Positions 12,305 through 24,857 of a DNA stretch of 64,000 nucleotides are shown here, in pieces. A model generated the notes under the pieces. That model saw only the letters and a list, made by a program, of their open reading frames with translations, was not told the DNA's origin and ran no database searches. Every line of letters starts with the position of its first letter. Positions within the stretch are counted from its first letter, which is position 1. The stretch lies in the NCBI GenBank assembly GCA_025506515.1, contig CM046445.1, forward strand, positions 2,452,631 through 2,516,630, in the 5' to 3' direction. Position numbers and translations under genes: made by a program. The stretch comes from Flaveria trinervia (lineage: Eukaryota; Streptophyta; Magnoliopsida; Asterales; Asteraceae).

Positions 12305-12806
12305 AATGGAAGATATGTATAACAAACAATACATTCTTGTAATCAGTAATCATTTTGTTATCTAAATATGTTACTTTTGTAGTTTAAACATACTTTGAAT
12401 GGTGGTTGTATTTTTGAAAAACATATTTTGTGAGTGAAATTGTAGTTGATTTGTAAAGCATGATTAGTAAAAGAATATATTCTTAACAGAAAAATCTGGA
12501 TATTTTTGTTTTATTAAAAAACATTAATAAAAAAATAATTGTGTAGCAAATGCGTTAGAAATTTACCATATGGGTTCTTGACAATAGAAGCAAAAGCGTC
12601 GCTAATAAACAAAATTTTGTAGCAAATGTGTCGTTTTAAAATATGTATCTTGACATTGCGTAGCTAATGTGTCTTTACTTTTAAATATGTATTTTTATCA
12701 TAATAATAACATTGCGTAGAAAATGCGTCGTTTTTTAAAATATGCATTTTGACATTGCGTAGCAAATGTGTCGTCCTTTTAAAATACATATTTTCACATT
12801 GCGTAG
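12305..12806. repeat. Outer CACTA right subterminal repeats, part 1
   Basis: This stretch continues the outer CACTA to the right of the inner insertion. From about 12540 it carries a regular array of ATTGCGTAGCAAATGTGTCGT-type units spaced about 50-60 bp apart, with TTTAAAATATGTATTTTGACA between them. The array is cut at 12806 by the Ty3-gypsy element and continues at 23326. Removing the gypsy element and one CGTAG copy restores the repeat phase (GCGTAG then CGAATGCGTCG). Confidence 0.85.
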
Positions 12807-15354
12807 TGTCACATCCCGGCGGAAGCGAGAAATACATAGGGAGTGACTTGATTGTTCAGAACTCATTGTCAAATACTAATTAACAGACAACCCATAATCA
12901 TACATATTTCTTAACATAATATTAAGGTTAGGATTACATAAAATCATAATAGTCAAAATTTGAAATTACATAATCCTATTACATCATAAAGTTTTAACAG
13001 CTACATCTTCAGAGACGATGGAAGTGAGCATCCACCGACACACTGAAGTCATACAGGTTCACAGTTAGGTTCACACAAACTTTTCCTACAACTTCACCCC
13101 AGCCATTAAAAACATCAAAGGAGAACGTTAGGTTGTTAGTCATGATGAATTCCTGAAAAAGCATACCAAAAATAGTCAACACAAAGTTGGTGAGCTTCAC
13201 AGGTTTATTAAACAGATAATATCGATGCATTATATATACAACCAAACCTTACATAGTAATCAGATTATCCATATCTTTCATATCATATTCTCATAAATCA
13301 GATAACATAGCATTATAACACTCATTCTGTTAATGCGGGAGATATCTCCTAAGTAGCGCTACCAATGTTATCTAACGGTTCCACATCCGAACTAATGGTT
13401 GTAACATAAATTTCAGTAATAATACATCAATTCATAAATTAGTATGCTTTTTCCCCAAAATTTGATAAAAACAAAATGGGCCATGAAACTCACCTTTACT
13501 CCAAGTAGTAACCTATAAACAAAAGAATTTTATAGTTTAGAAAACTTAACTATTTTCTTCAAAATTTTCAGTACCTTAATAGATTTTGAAATTTTTATAA
13601 CAAATAGGTTTATTAATCTGGAATATCACATTAATTTCTTATTTCCAAGAAATTTACAGATTTTTTTCTATAATTGTTATAAAGTCATCATAAATTGCCA
13701 AAAATAGTTTCTGTAGTCCATAAATTCCCAAAATTTTACAGGGGATTCATCATAGTAATTAGAACTTCTTATAAATTTATCAAAGTCTAACACATAACAG
13801 ATTAGTTTCTGTAATTTTTACAATAATCCCAATTCTTCACAAAATAGCTATATAGCTCCAAAAATTATTAAATTTATACATTCTGCAGGTTTGGATTTAT
13901 CAATTTATCCATGATTTTCTCAGATTTTATTATGCTATTTAAGTATTTATTTTGATTTTTCTACTACAGAACATGTAAAAATTCATATCTCAATTTATAA
14001 CAAAGGAATAAATTCTGAAATAATTCCAGGGACCTTAGTACTCCAAAAGGATCATTTGGTGAATTTATTAGAATTTTGTAGAATTTGTTTATATTTATTG
14101 CTTATTTCTAAATTATGTCAATCTTTAAGATTTGGAACAATGTTTGTTCCCACAATCTTTATATGCCTTTATGATGTAAAAATTCTTTGTAATATGTTCA
14201 CATATAATGCTTTTGATTATATGTGTGTTTGAACACATATATCATACACATATATCTATATGTTGACATACAAGTTTAGCTTAGGAATTTGATACCTTTG
14301 GTTGTTATTATCTTATGAAACCGAGAGATGTGCTTGTTACAAGAACTCAGTACACGATGGTGGTGGTGATAGCTATAGGTGATGGTTGTGATGTTGGTGT
14401 TTCAAAGATAAACCTGAGGACCCTCGGTTGAGGTGGTGGTGTGTGGTGTTCGGGAGGCGATGGTGACCGAGAGTGGGGATGATGGTAGTGGTGTGTGATC
14501 GAGAGGTGAAGGATGGAGATGATGGTGGCTTACGGGTATGGTAGTGATGTGCGAAAGCTTTGTGTGTTCCCATGATTCCTTCGGCCGAGCTGCTTCAAAT
14601 AATGAAGTTAACCATCATTAGGTCTAGTGTTAGGGTGTGATGTGGATGTTTTAGACTAGGTGAGTCGATCCTTAGGGTGCTAGGTGGCGATTTGTGGTTT
14701 AGCTTAGTGGCAAGGTGGGTTTAGGTGTCACACAAAGAGAAAGGTGAGTCATTGGTCATTAATGGGTGTTTAAGGTGTAAACCGGGTGTTTTAAGGTTAT
14801 AAACCGAGTGGTTTTTGATCTCTAATGGTTCTTTGGTTGAGGTTTAGGTGTAGAAGATTTGTTTAAGTTTGTTTTGATGTCAAGTTTTCTTGGTGTTTAC
14901 TTTTGTTTTGAAGGTGTTTGGTTAGGTAGTATTTGGTGTTTTTGATGTTGTTTTGTTGATGTATTTGGATCATATATGGTTCAATATTAAAGAATTGTTG
15001 TTTTTGAATACATGCATACGTAAATCATACATGCATGCAATCATGCATACGTGCAACGCATAGTATATGCATATAAACACATAATACACACATGTATTTA
15101 ACAAGAGATGGCATATGCATAAGTATAATATGCATGTGTATATGTTTCTTAGCAAAGATGGTACATGCATACGTAAAAAGGTATGCATGCTACCATGCAT
15201 ACGTATACTTGTATATATATACAAGTGAACAATATACTTATGTAAACAAAAAAAATGAAAGCATGCATATGTTTATGCATGTAATAAGATATATATATTA
15301 ACCTAGGTGTGGCTCAAATTAGTGTATAAGATTTCTTAATCAAGGGTTGTCACA
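12807..15354 (-). repeat. 3' LTR of the Ty3-gypsy element (2548 bp)
   Basis: It starts TGTCACATCCCGG and ends GGGTTGTCACA on the plus strand. It is nearly identical to 20770-23320. It lies next to the polypurine tract at 15355, which makes it the 3' LTR of the minus-strand element. It holds CATGCATACGTA-type short repeats around 15010-15275 and GGTGGTG-rich stretches around 14355-14540. Small ORFs occur in both copies at the same place and are not genes. Confidence 0.97.
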
Positions 15355-15364
15355 TTCTCCTCCC
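15355..15364 (-). other. Polypurine tract
   Basis: On the minus strand this reads GGGAGGAGAA directly before the 3' LTR (TGTGACAACCC). It is the expected primer site for plus-strand DNA synthesis. Confidence 0.88.
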
Positions 15365-15388
15365 GTAAAGATAATTTCGTCCCGAAAT

Positions 15389-18300
15389 TTATTTGATTAG
15401 TAATGAACTTATCTGACCATTGACTTGGAATAGATGGGGGTATCTTCTTTTGATTTCATCTTCTCTTTCCCACGTATACTCAGGTCCTCTCCTAGCATTC
15501 CACTTAACCTTTACTATAGAAATTTTGCTTCTTCTTAGCTTTTTAACTTTCTTGTCTATTATAGCTATTGGTTCTTCTGTAAAATAAAGCTTATTGTTTA
15601 CCTTTATTTCTTGAACTGGTACTTTTAATGTTTCATCTGCTAAACATTTCTTTAGATTGGACACATGGAACGTGTTGTGTACTTCACTTAATTCTTGGGG
15701 TAAATCTAGCTTGTATGCAACGGGACCAATTTTGTCAATAACTTCAAATGGTCCAACATATCTTGGGTTCAACTTATTTCTCTTTTCAAATCGAAAGATT
15801 CCTTTGGTAGGTGATATTTTTAGATAGACTTTGTCTCCAATTTGAAATTCTAATGGCCTTCTTCTTTTATCAGCATAGCTTTTCTGTCGATCCCGTGCTG
15901 TCTTTAGTCTATTTTTGATTTCCTTGATTTTGTCAGATGTTTCTTGAATTAAACCCGGACCTATGAGTTGCCTATCCCCTACTTCATTCCAACATAAGGG
16001 CGATCTGCATTTTCTTCCATACAAGGCTTCAAACGGGGCTGTTTTAATGCTGGAATGATAGCTATTATTATAAGAAAGTTCTATCAAAGGTAGATGTATA
16101 TCCCAGCTGCCACCAAAGTCTAATGCACAAGCACGTAACATATCTTCTAGTGTTTGTATTGTCCTTTCACTCTGTCCATCCGTTTGTGGGTGGAAGGCCG
16201 TGCTAAGATTTATTTGGGTTCCTAGAGCTTTTTGTAGGGTTTGCCAAAATCTTGATATGAATCTACCGTCTCTATCAGATATAATGGAGATTGGTATTCC
16301 ATGTCTGGATACGATTTCTCGTATGTAGATTCTTGCCAATTTTTCTATTTTGTAATCTTCCCTAATTGGCAGAAAGTGTGCAGATTTGGTTAACCTATCT
16401 ACTATAACCCAAATAGTGTCATAACCACTTGAAGTTCTTGGTAACTTGGTTACAAAGTCCATAGTAATTTGATCCCATTTCCATTCTGGAATTTCAGGTT
16501 GTTGTAGATATCCCGAAGGCTTTTGATGTTCTGCTTTGACTCTTGAACACGTATTACATTTTTCTACAAACTCTCCAACTGATCTCTTCATACCAGGCCA
16601 CCAGTAATGATTTTTCAAATCTTTATACATTTTGTTATTTCCTGGATGTACTGAGTATTTTGACTTATGTGCTTCTTCCAATATAACCTTTCTAAGTATG
16701 GCATCATTTGGTATCCAGATTCTTTCTTTAAATTTTAAAATTTCATGTGTATCTGCCTGTAAATCCTTTTCTTGTCCTTTTATTTCTATCTTACTTTTCT
16801 GTTGGGCTTCCCATATTCGTCTTAGTAGATCTGATTGTAGTTCCATTCTCATGGCTCGTACCCGTAACGGTTTAGCCCTATCTTTTCTACTTAAAGCATC
16901 TGCAACTACGTTTGCCTTACCGGGGTGATATTTGATTTCACACTCATAATCACTTAGTAATTCTATCCATCTTCTTTGTCTCATGTTCAGCATTTTCTGC
17001 TCAAATATATGCTGTAAACTTTTGTGATCTGTGTATATTGTACATTTTGTCCCATATAGATAATGCCTCCAAATCTTAAGTGCAAAGATCACTGCCCCTA
17101 ATTCTAAATCATGAGTAGTGTAGTTTTTCTCACTTCCCCTAAGTTGTCTAGAGGCATATGCAATGAATTTACTTCGTTGCATTAATACACATCCAAATCC
17201 TTGACGAGACGCATCACAATATACTACAAAATCATCAGTCCCTTCTGGTAATGACAAAATAGGTGCACTACACAGCTTACTTTTCAAAAGTTCAAATGCA
17301 TTCTTTTGTTTTTCTCCCCAGACATATGGCTTGTCCTTTTGAGTTAATTCAGTCAAGGGTTGAGCTATCCTTGAAAAATTTTCTATGAACCTTCTGTAAT
17401 ATCCTGCTAATCCTAGAAATTGGCGTACTTCTGTTGGTGTCTTGGGATCTTTCCAATTCTTAACAGCTTCTATTTTTGCTGGATCTACCTGTATTCCTTC
17501 TTGATTGACTATGTGTCCAAGGAATTGCACTTCTCTTTTCCAAAATTCACATTTTGAGAATTTGGCGTATAATTTCTCTTTTCTTAACAACTCCAAGGTC
17601 AATCTTAGGTGTTGCTCATGATCCTCCTTACTCTTAGAATAGATTAAAATGTCGTCTATAAAGACTATGACAAACTTATCTAAATAGGGTTTACATATCC
17701 TATTCATCAGATCCATAAATATGGCGGGAGCATTGGTTAATCCAAATGGCATTACCAGAAATTCATAATGTCCATACCTTGTTCTGAATACTGTCTTAGG
17801 TATATCTTCATCCTGTATTCTTAGCTGATGATATCCTGATCTCAAGTCTATTTTTGAAAAGTGACTAGATCCTTGTAGTTGATCAAATAGGTCATCTATT
17901 CTAGGTAAAGGATACTTATTCTTTATAGTTACTTTATTGAGTTCCCTATAGTCTATGCACATTCTAATGTTCCATCCTTTTTCTTGACAAATAAAACCGG
18001 TGCTCCCCAGGTGACACACTAGGTCGTATAAATCCTTTATCCAAAAGTTCTTGAAGTTGACTCATTAGTTCCTTCATTTCAGTAGGTTCTAAACGGTAGG
18101 GTGCTTTAGCAATAGGGGTTGTTCCTGGCATTAATTCAATTTTGAATTCTACTTGACGTGGGGGTGGTAATCCAGGTAATTCATCAGGGAATACATCTGA
18201 ATATTCATTGATAACTGATACGTCTTTCAGGTTTGCTTTTTCTATCTTAGTATCAATAATGTGAGTCAGATAAGCCAAACATTTATTCCTTAGACATTTT

Positions 18301-19935
18301 TGTGCATTCTTGCAAGAAATTATCTTTATAGTACCTCTAGGTTTTTCACCATATATACACAGTATTCTATCTCTTTAACCAAAGGAATTTTGATCATTTT
18401 CTTACCACATATTATTTCAGCTTGAGTTTTACTTAACCAATCCATTCCTACAACAACGTCAAATCCTCCTAAGTTAATAGGAATCAAATCTATGTTGAAA
18501 TAGTTTTCATCTAGATTCATTGTAAAATTAGGAATGATTTCGCAAGCTTCGATTATCTTACCATCTGCTAACTCTATCATGTATTTTTGATCTAACTTTT
18601 CTGTGGTCAAGTTAAGTAGTTGCCTAAATGTATTTGAAACAAAACTACGGGTTGCTCCAGTATCAAATAACACAGTAGCATACTGATTGTTTACAGGGAA
18701 CGTACCCGTGACAACTTCTGGTTCATGTCGCGCTTCTTCTGCCTGCATTATGAAGGCTCTTCCCCGAGGGTTGTTCTGATTAGCTGATGCTTTTCCTTTC
18801 AGCTGTGGACATTCGTTTCGGCGATGATTTTCATTCCCACATTGATAGCAGATTGGTTTTGGATTTGTAGGGTTTTTGCAGTCTCGGGATATATGCCCCT
18901 TTTTCTTGCAGTTGTAACAGATTACCATCGCACAATTGCCTTGATGGTATCTTTGGCAAGTGCTGCACCATGGCTGGTTTTCTGTCTGGGGTTTCTTTTC
19001 CCGTGTCATTCCTAGGTAGTTCCGAGGGGGTTGTCTAACTATTCGTTTCTGAGGAGTTCCCCTAAATCTTTCCCCTGTGTTATCATTATTCCACTTTCTC
19101 TTTTCTCCGGATCTAGGGTTATTTAACGATCCATTTCTTATCATTTCATCTGTCAAACTTCCTGATAAACTTACAGTATCTTGAAAAGTTTTGGGCCTAG
19201 CTGATTTTACTAATCCCCTTATTTGTGGCACTAGTCCCCAAATATATCTTCCTATCCTTTTTGATTCTGGGGTTACTAGGTGTGGTACCAACCTCGAGAG
19301 TTCATTATACCTGTCGGTATATTCCCGATATGCTGCTCCTTTCATCTCTAAAGCTAGAAACTCAGTTTCTAACTTTTCTATTTCATTATAAGGGCAGTAT
19401 TTTTCTATAATCAAACTCCTGAATTCTTCCCAACTTAATTTATTCATAACGTGCCTACCTTTGATGGTCATTTCCATCTTCCACCAGGATTGTGCTTCTC
19501 CCTTTAGTGAGTGTGAAGCAAACAAGGTCCTGTTGTTATTGGCACAATTGCTGATTTCCAGAGTTGACTCCATTTCATCTAACCAGCGTAAGGCCTGTAC
19601 CGCTCCGCCTTTACCATCAAATTCTCGAGGTCTACAGGACATAAAAGCTGTGTAGGAGCATCCTCTTCCTATTATAGCTTCCTCTTCTGGTTGTTCCCTC
19701 ATGGTATCATCCATGGGTATCTCATTACCTGGTGTTGTTGTTCCGAGATTTAGGTTTTGTTGGAGCTGAGTTACTAGTGTGGGTATGGCAGCTTCTAATT
19801 GTTGTGCTACTATCCGTGTGATCCTCTCATTTTCATTGGTGTTTGGTTTGTAGGGGTTTCTTCCCCAAGTCTGGTTCTAGGTCGTCCTCTTCGCGCCGTT
19901 CTTCTTACGGGCTGTGTGTCCTTTCTTGGCGGCAT
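15389..19935 (-). pseudogene. Ty3-gypsy gag-pol polyprotein with frameshifts
   Basis: The start is the ATG at 19935 (MPPRKDTQPVRRTARRGRPR). A frameshift near 19845 leads into the gag frame (18326-19714), which has the retrotransposon gag domain, two zinc knuckles (CYNCKKKGHISRDC and CYQCGNENHRRNEC) and a protease with LFDTGATRSF. A TA slippage in the run near 18355 shifts the frame into the pol linker and reverse transcriptase start (17964-18278, with EYSDVFPDELPGLPP). Two further single-base losses near 17960-18010 lead to the long frame ending at 15389. That frame has reverse transcriptase (VMPFGLTNAP, FIDDILIYSK), RNase H (VYCDAS, YTDHKSL), an integrase zinc finger and core (DFVTKLP, SDRDGRF, TDGQSERT), and a chromodomain-like end (EYTWEREDEI). 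This is a single polyprotein in the family; here at least four small indels split it. Confidence 0.95.
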
Positions 19936-20141
19936 GCTTTTCTATAATTAATTATAGTAAATATTAAGAAGAATTTTAGATTCTTAACAACATCCTACTT
20001 AACACATAAACAAGTAATAGCTTAAACATAAAAGATATTTTTCATTTAAGTTTTTATTTAAAGATTTCACATCAAAAGTTAGCTTCTAATTTCCCTGCAC
20101 CCATTTCCATATTCTTGAGAAGATGTTTCCTGTAGGTGCTT

Positions 20142-20549
20142 TCAATTCCTTAACATCTTTCTGAATATTCCTGATTTCTTGTTGAATTTTCTTGAGCTGT
20201 TTAAGGGTTGGTTGAGTGACTGTATTTTGATCTTCATCCACCCTTTGTCTCTTAGTTTTACTTTCTTCGTTTCCGAGGGAGTTAGTTTCTTGTATCTCCT
20301 TGCCTTCGTATTGCTTGGTCTTAATTTGTTTCCGGGTCGTACCCTTTTCCCAGGAGTTTTAATGGTATATCCTCCTACCATTACAGGTGCACGACGGACA
20401 TAAAATTTAGGTTCGGGATTATCTTCTCCTTTGGTTGGAAAAGGTTCTAGAATTTGCTGAGGTTTAGGTTCAGGCGTAAGTCCTTCGTGATCATTATAAT
20501 CCGAGTATTCGGATGAGTCAGTCTCACAAAATTTGTTATCGGTACTCAT
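20142..20549 (-). CDS. Extra ORF between primer-binding site and gag
   Basis: A 135-residue ORF runs on the element's coding strand if started at the ATG at 20549 (MSTDNKF); the same frame is open for 12 more residues upstream. The N-terminal third is rich in Ser, Asp and Glu (DSSEYSDYNDHEG). The middle is Pro-rich and then strongly basic (KRVRPGNK, KARRYKK), and the end is Lys-rich. I recognise no domain, signal peptide or membrane segment. It ends about 200 bp before the gag start, so it could be translated first from a full-length transcript, or from a separate one. A basic segment fits nucleic-acid binding or nuclear import, but that is a guess. It may be a lineage-specific accessory protein or an N-terminal gag relic. 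Confidence 0.5.
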   Translation of the reverse strand: MSTDNKFCETDSSEYSDYNDHEGLTPEPKPQQILEPFPTKGEDNPEPKFYVRRAPVMVGGYTIKTPGKRVRPGNKLRPSNTKARRYKKLTPSETKKVKLRDKGWMKIKIQSLNQPLNSSRKFNKKSGIFRKMLRN

Positions 20550-20753
20550 GGCTGCAAAACAAATCCTTTCATGATTTGAACCCAATAGTTAGTTATCTAT
20601 TTTTATACATATTATAAGTTCTCTACATGAAACATACTTTACTATACATGGAATCATAACACACAAAATCATATATATACACATAATTATACAGATATGA
20701 GCTTTATGGTTATAGTCTAGGTATTTTATGGTACCTAATTCTATATAACCAAT

Positions 20754-20766
20754 GGCTCTGATACCA
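20754..20766 (-). other. Primer-binding site, initiator tRNA-Met type
   Basis: On the minus strand it reads TGGTATCAGAGCC, complementary to the 3' end of plant initiator methionine tRNA, three bases (TGG CC region) inside the 5' LTR. It fixes the element's orientation. Confidence 0.93.
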
Positions 20767-20769
20767 ACC

Positions 20770-23320
20770 TGTCACATCCCGGCGGAAGCGAGAAATACAT
20801 AGGGAGTGACTTGATTGTTCGGAACTCATTGTCAAATACTAATTAACAGACAACCCATAATCATACATATTTCTTAACATAATATTAAGGTTAGGATTAC
20901 ATAAAATCATAATAGTCAAAATTTGAAATTACATAATCCTATTACATCATAAAGTTTTAACAGCTACATCTTCAGAGACGATGGAAGTGAGCATCCACCG
21001 ACACACTGAAGTCATACAGGTTCACAGTTAGGTTCACACAAACTTTTCCTACAACTTCACCCCAGCCATTAAAAACATCAAAGGAGAACGTTAGGTTGTT
21101 AGTCATGATGAATTCCTGAAAAAGCATACCAAAAATAGTCAACACAAAGTTGGTGAGCTTCACAGGTTTATTAAACAGATAATATCGATGCATTATATAT
21201 ACAACCAAACCTTACATAATAATCAGATTATCCATATCTGTCATATCATATTCTCATAAATCAGATAACATAGCATTATAACACTCATTCTGTTAATGCA
21301 GGAGATAGCTCCTAAGTAGCGCTACCAATGTTATCTAACGGTTCCACATCCGAACTAATGGTTGTAACATAAATTTCAGTAATAATACATCAATTCATAA
21401 ATTAGTATGCTTTTTCCCCAAAATTTGATAAAAACAAAATGGGCCATGAAACTCACCTTTACTCCAAGTAGTAACCTATAAACAAAAGAATTTTATAGTT
21501 TAGAAAACTTAACTATTTTCTTCAAAATTTTCAGTACCTTAATAGATTTTGAAATTTTTATAACAAATAGGTTTATTAATCTGGAATATCACATTAATTT
21601 CTTATTTCCAAGAAATTACAGATTTTTTTCTATAATTGTTATAAAGTCATCATAAATTGCCAAAAATAGTTTCTGTAGTCCATAAATTCCCAAAATTTTA
21701 CAGAGGATTTATCATAGTAATTAGAACTTCTTATAAATTTATCAAAGTCTAACACATAACAGATTAGTTTCTGTAATTTTTACAATAATCCCAATTCTTC
21801 ACAAAAATAGCTATATAGCTCCAAAACTTATTAAATTTATACATTCTGCAGGTTTGGATTTATCAATTTATCCATGATTTTCTCAGATTTTATTATGCTA
21901 TTTAAGTATTTATTTTGATTTTTCTACTACAGAACATGTAAAAATTCATATCTCAATTTATAACAAAGGAATAAATTCTGAAATAATTCCAGGGACCTTA
22001 GTACTCCAAAAGGATCATTTGGTGAATTTATTAGAATTTTGTAGAATTTGTTTATATTTATTGCTTATTTCTAAATTATGTCAATCTTTAAGAATTTGGA
22101 ACAATGTTTGTTCCCACAATCTTTATATGCCTTTATGATGTAAAAATTCTTTGTAATATGTTCACATATAATGCTTTTGATTATATGTGTTGTTTGAACA
22201 CATATATCATACACATATATCTATATGTTGACATACAAGTTTAGCTTAGGAATTTGATACCTTTGGTTGTTATTATCTTATGAAACCGAGAGATGTGCTT
22301 GTTACAAGAACTCAGTACACGATGGTGGTGGTGATAGCTATAGGTGATGGTTTGTGATGTTGGTGTTTCAAAGATAAACCCGAGGACCCTCGGTTGAGGT
22401 GGTGTGTGTGGTGTTCGGGAGGCGATGGTGACCGAGAGTGGGGATGATGGTAGTGGTGTGTGATCGAGAGGTGAAGGATGGAGATGATGGTGGCTTACGG
22501 GTATGGTAGTGATGTGCGAAAGCTTTGTGTGTTCCCATGATTCCTTCGGCCGAGCTGCTTCAAATAATGGAGTTAACCATCATTAGGTCTAGTGTTAGGG
22601 TGTGATGTGGATGTTTTAGACTAGGTGAGTCGATCCTTAGGGTGCTAGGTGGCGATTTGTGGTTTAGCTTAGTGGCAAGGTGGGTTTAGGTGTCACACAA
22701 AGAGAAAGGTGAGTCATTGGTCATTAATGGGTGTTTAAGGTGTAAACCGGGTGTTTTAAGGTTATAAACCGAGTGGTTTTTGATCTCTAATGGTTCTTTG
22801 GTTTGAGGTTTAGGTGTAGAAGATTTGTTTAAGTTTGTTTTGATGTCAAGTTTTCTTGGTGTTTACTTTTGTTTTGAAGGTGTTTGGTTAGGTAGTATTT
22901 GGTGTTTTTGATGTTGTTTTGTTGATGTATTTGGATCATATATGGTTCAATATTAAAGAATTGTTGTTTTTGAATACATGCATACGTAAATCATACATGC
23001 ATGCAATCATGCATACGTGCAACGCATAGTATATGCATATAAACACATAATACACACATGTATTTAACAAGAGATGGCATATGCATAAGTATAATATGCA
23101 TGTGTATATGTTTCTTAGCAAAGATGGTACATGCATACGTAAAAAGGTATGCATGCTACCATGCATACGTATACTTGTATATATATACAAGTGAACAATA
23201 TACTTATGTAAACAAAAAAAATGAAAGCATGCATATGTTTATGCATGTAATAAGATATATATATTAACCTAGGTGTGGCTCAAATTAGTGTATAAGATTT
23301 CTTAATCTAGGGTTGTCACA
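20770..23320 (-). repeat. 5' LTR of the Ty3-gypsy element (2551 bp)
   Basis: It is nearly identical to 12807-15354. Visible differences include CGGAACTC here against CAGAACTC, GGAGATAGCTCC against GGAGATATCTCC, and a handful of single-base length changes in T or A runs. It borders the primer-binding site and is therefore the promoter-bearing 5' LTR, transcribed leftwards. Confidence 0.97.
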
Positions 23321-23723
23321 CGTAGCGAATGCGTCGTCGTTTAAAATACGTATTTTGATAGTACGTAGCTAATGTGTTGTGGTTTAAAAGATGTATTTTG
23401 ACATTTCGTAGATAATGCGTCGTTTTTTTGAAATACGTATTTTATATTAATATAATATCGCGTAGCAAATGTGTTGCTATTCATATTTAATTCAGAATGA
23501 TTAAATTATGATAATTAGAATAATGCGTAAGAAATATGTAGCAGCTTCCTACACCCTATTTTGTCGCAAATATGTCGTATATTGCGTCCCAAGTGCGTCG
23601 TAAACTGTTTGCCACGAGCATTTTTCAGACAAACGGTTTTTGTTGCAAATGCGTAGCAAATTCTGTTTTCTTACGTATTTCCGATAGAAAAACACGTAAC
23701 AAATTCATTTTTTTCTTGCAGTG
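23321..23723. repeat. Outer CACTA right end and subterminal repeats, part 2
   Basis: This begins with the second copy of the CGTAG target duplication and then continues the GCGTAGCAAATGCGTCG repeat array of 12540-12806. The array becomes denser towards the end, and the stretch closes in TTTTTTCTTGCAGTG at 23723. That is the inverse of a CACTGCAAGAAAAAA terminus, as expected for a CACTA element. The left terminus is not in the window, so the target duplication cannot be tested. Confidence 0.82.
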
Positions 23724-24857
23724 AGTTGAGTTTGGTGTGTTGAAATGTGTCATACTATATTAAATTGTATAGTATCGCATATCATACCATATCATTATTA
23801 ATTGTATCTATTCTATGAGAAAATAAAAATATCCTATGTTTGACATATGATAACCCAAGTTTTGATGAAAAACACACAACATCCATTTTTATCTTTTTAT
23901 TTAATTTAATTTTCAAGTTATTTTTTATTTTGTTCCTTAAAATAATCATTTTGCTTTAATAAATTAAAAACATTGATTTACCTTCAAAAGTTTTGTATGT
24001 TTTTCAATTCACTCTAAAAATTTTATTATTTTCGATAAAGTTGAGACAACTAATAAACGTTTGAACTGAAAGTGAAACAAATTATGAAACTTTTAAAGGT
24101 AAATTTATATTTTTAATCTTTTAAAGGAAAATGATTATTTTTAGCGAAACTCAAGGAGTAAAATCAAACTTAGCTCTTAATTTTATTATTTTATAACTTA
24201 TAGTTAACTTTAAAACATATTAAGTCTTTCTCCTATGACTTTTTAAATAAAACATTTTCACACATTTTGATATGAAATTTATCAAAAATAGATTCGAATT
24301 AAATGTAACATTATTTTTGTTTCTTCTTTATATTTAATTTGGTGTTTCTTGATACTCGTTTTCTTTGTTTTGTTAAATTTGTTTTTTTTCATAACCTTTT
24401 ATATATGTTGTGTGCTCATTTTTATCTACGTTGCGATCTAAATTTTGTTTGAAATTTTTCGTTCCGATATGCTTATTCCTATCAACGTTTAGATGTTAAT
24501 TTCTTAGCAGTTTCTTTAAGATTTAAGCCAACTGTGAAACTTGAGTTTAAACACGCTAATTATATTTCTAAAATGCGTTGGAGATCCACTAGCTGTGTTT
24601 TGTTTTGGCTTCTTCATTCAAAATAACATCATTATTAGCTTTTCAATGAGAAATTGTGTGAATGGAAGAGATGACTTGAAAGCAATGTTAAATCATCTCA
24701 AGTGCTAAGTTGGCAAACCGATTAATTGTATGTGGTTAGAAATGCATGCATGAGCATGGCCACCTTTAAGAGATGCAAAGTTCAATTGCAATTAGATATG
24801 CATATCAGCATATGGATAGTTTCTAATTTAATCATAGATGTTTTAATTGCAAATTTA
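23724..24857. other. AT-rich DNA, no gene seen
   Basis: No ORF of note, splice pattern or repeat boundary is visible. The last five bases (ATTTA, 24853-24857) are one copy of the solo-LTR target duplication. Confidence 0.6.

Larger units (their letters stand above)
12807..23320 (-). mobile_element. Ty3-gypsy chromovirus (Tekay-like), full length, young
   Basis: The element is complete, with two LTRs (12807-15354 and 20770-23320) beginning TG and ending CA. Its 5-bp target duplication is CGTAG (12802-12806 and 23321-23325). Read on the minus strand it runs 5' LTR, primer-binding site (20754-20766), an extra ORF (20142-20549), gag-protease-reverse transcriptase-RNase H-integrase-chromodomain (15389-19935), polypurine tract (15355-15364), 3' LTR. 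By eye the LTRs differ by about 11 substitutions and 7-8 small indels over 2.55 kb, roughly 0.4 percent substitution, so the insertion is recent. The order RT-RNase H-integrase with a C-terminal chromodomain-like block marks a chromovirus. Several frameshifts break the polyprotein, so this copy is probably not autonomous. Confidence 0.97.

Noticed and set aside
13009..13245. 78-residue frame present identically at 20972-21208
   Set aside because: It is a duplicate within the two LTRs of one element; it shows no domain and offers no sign of being a gene.
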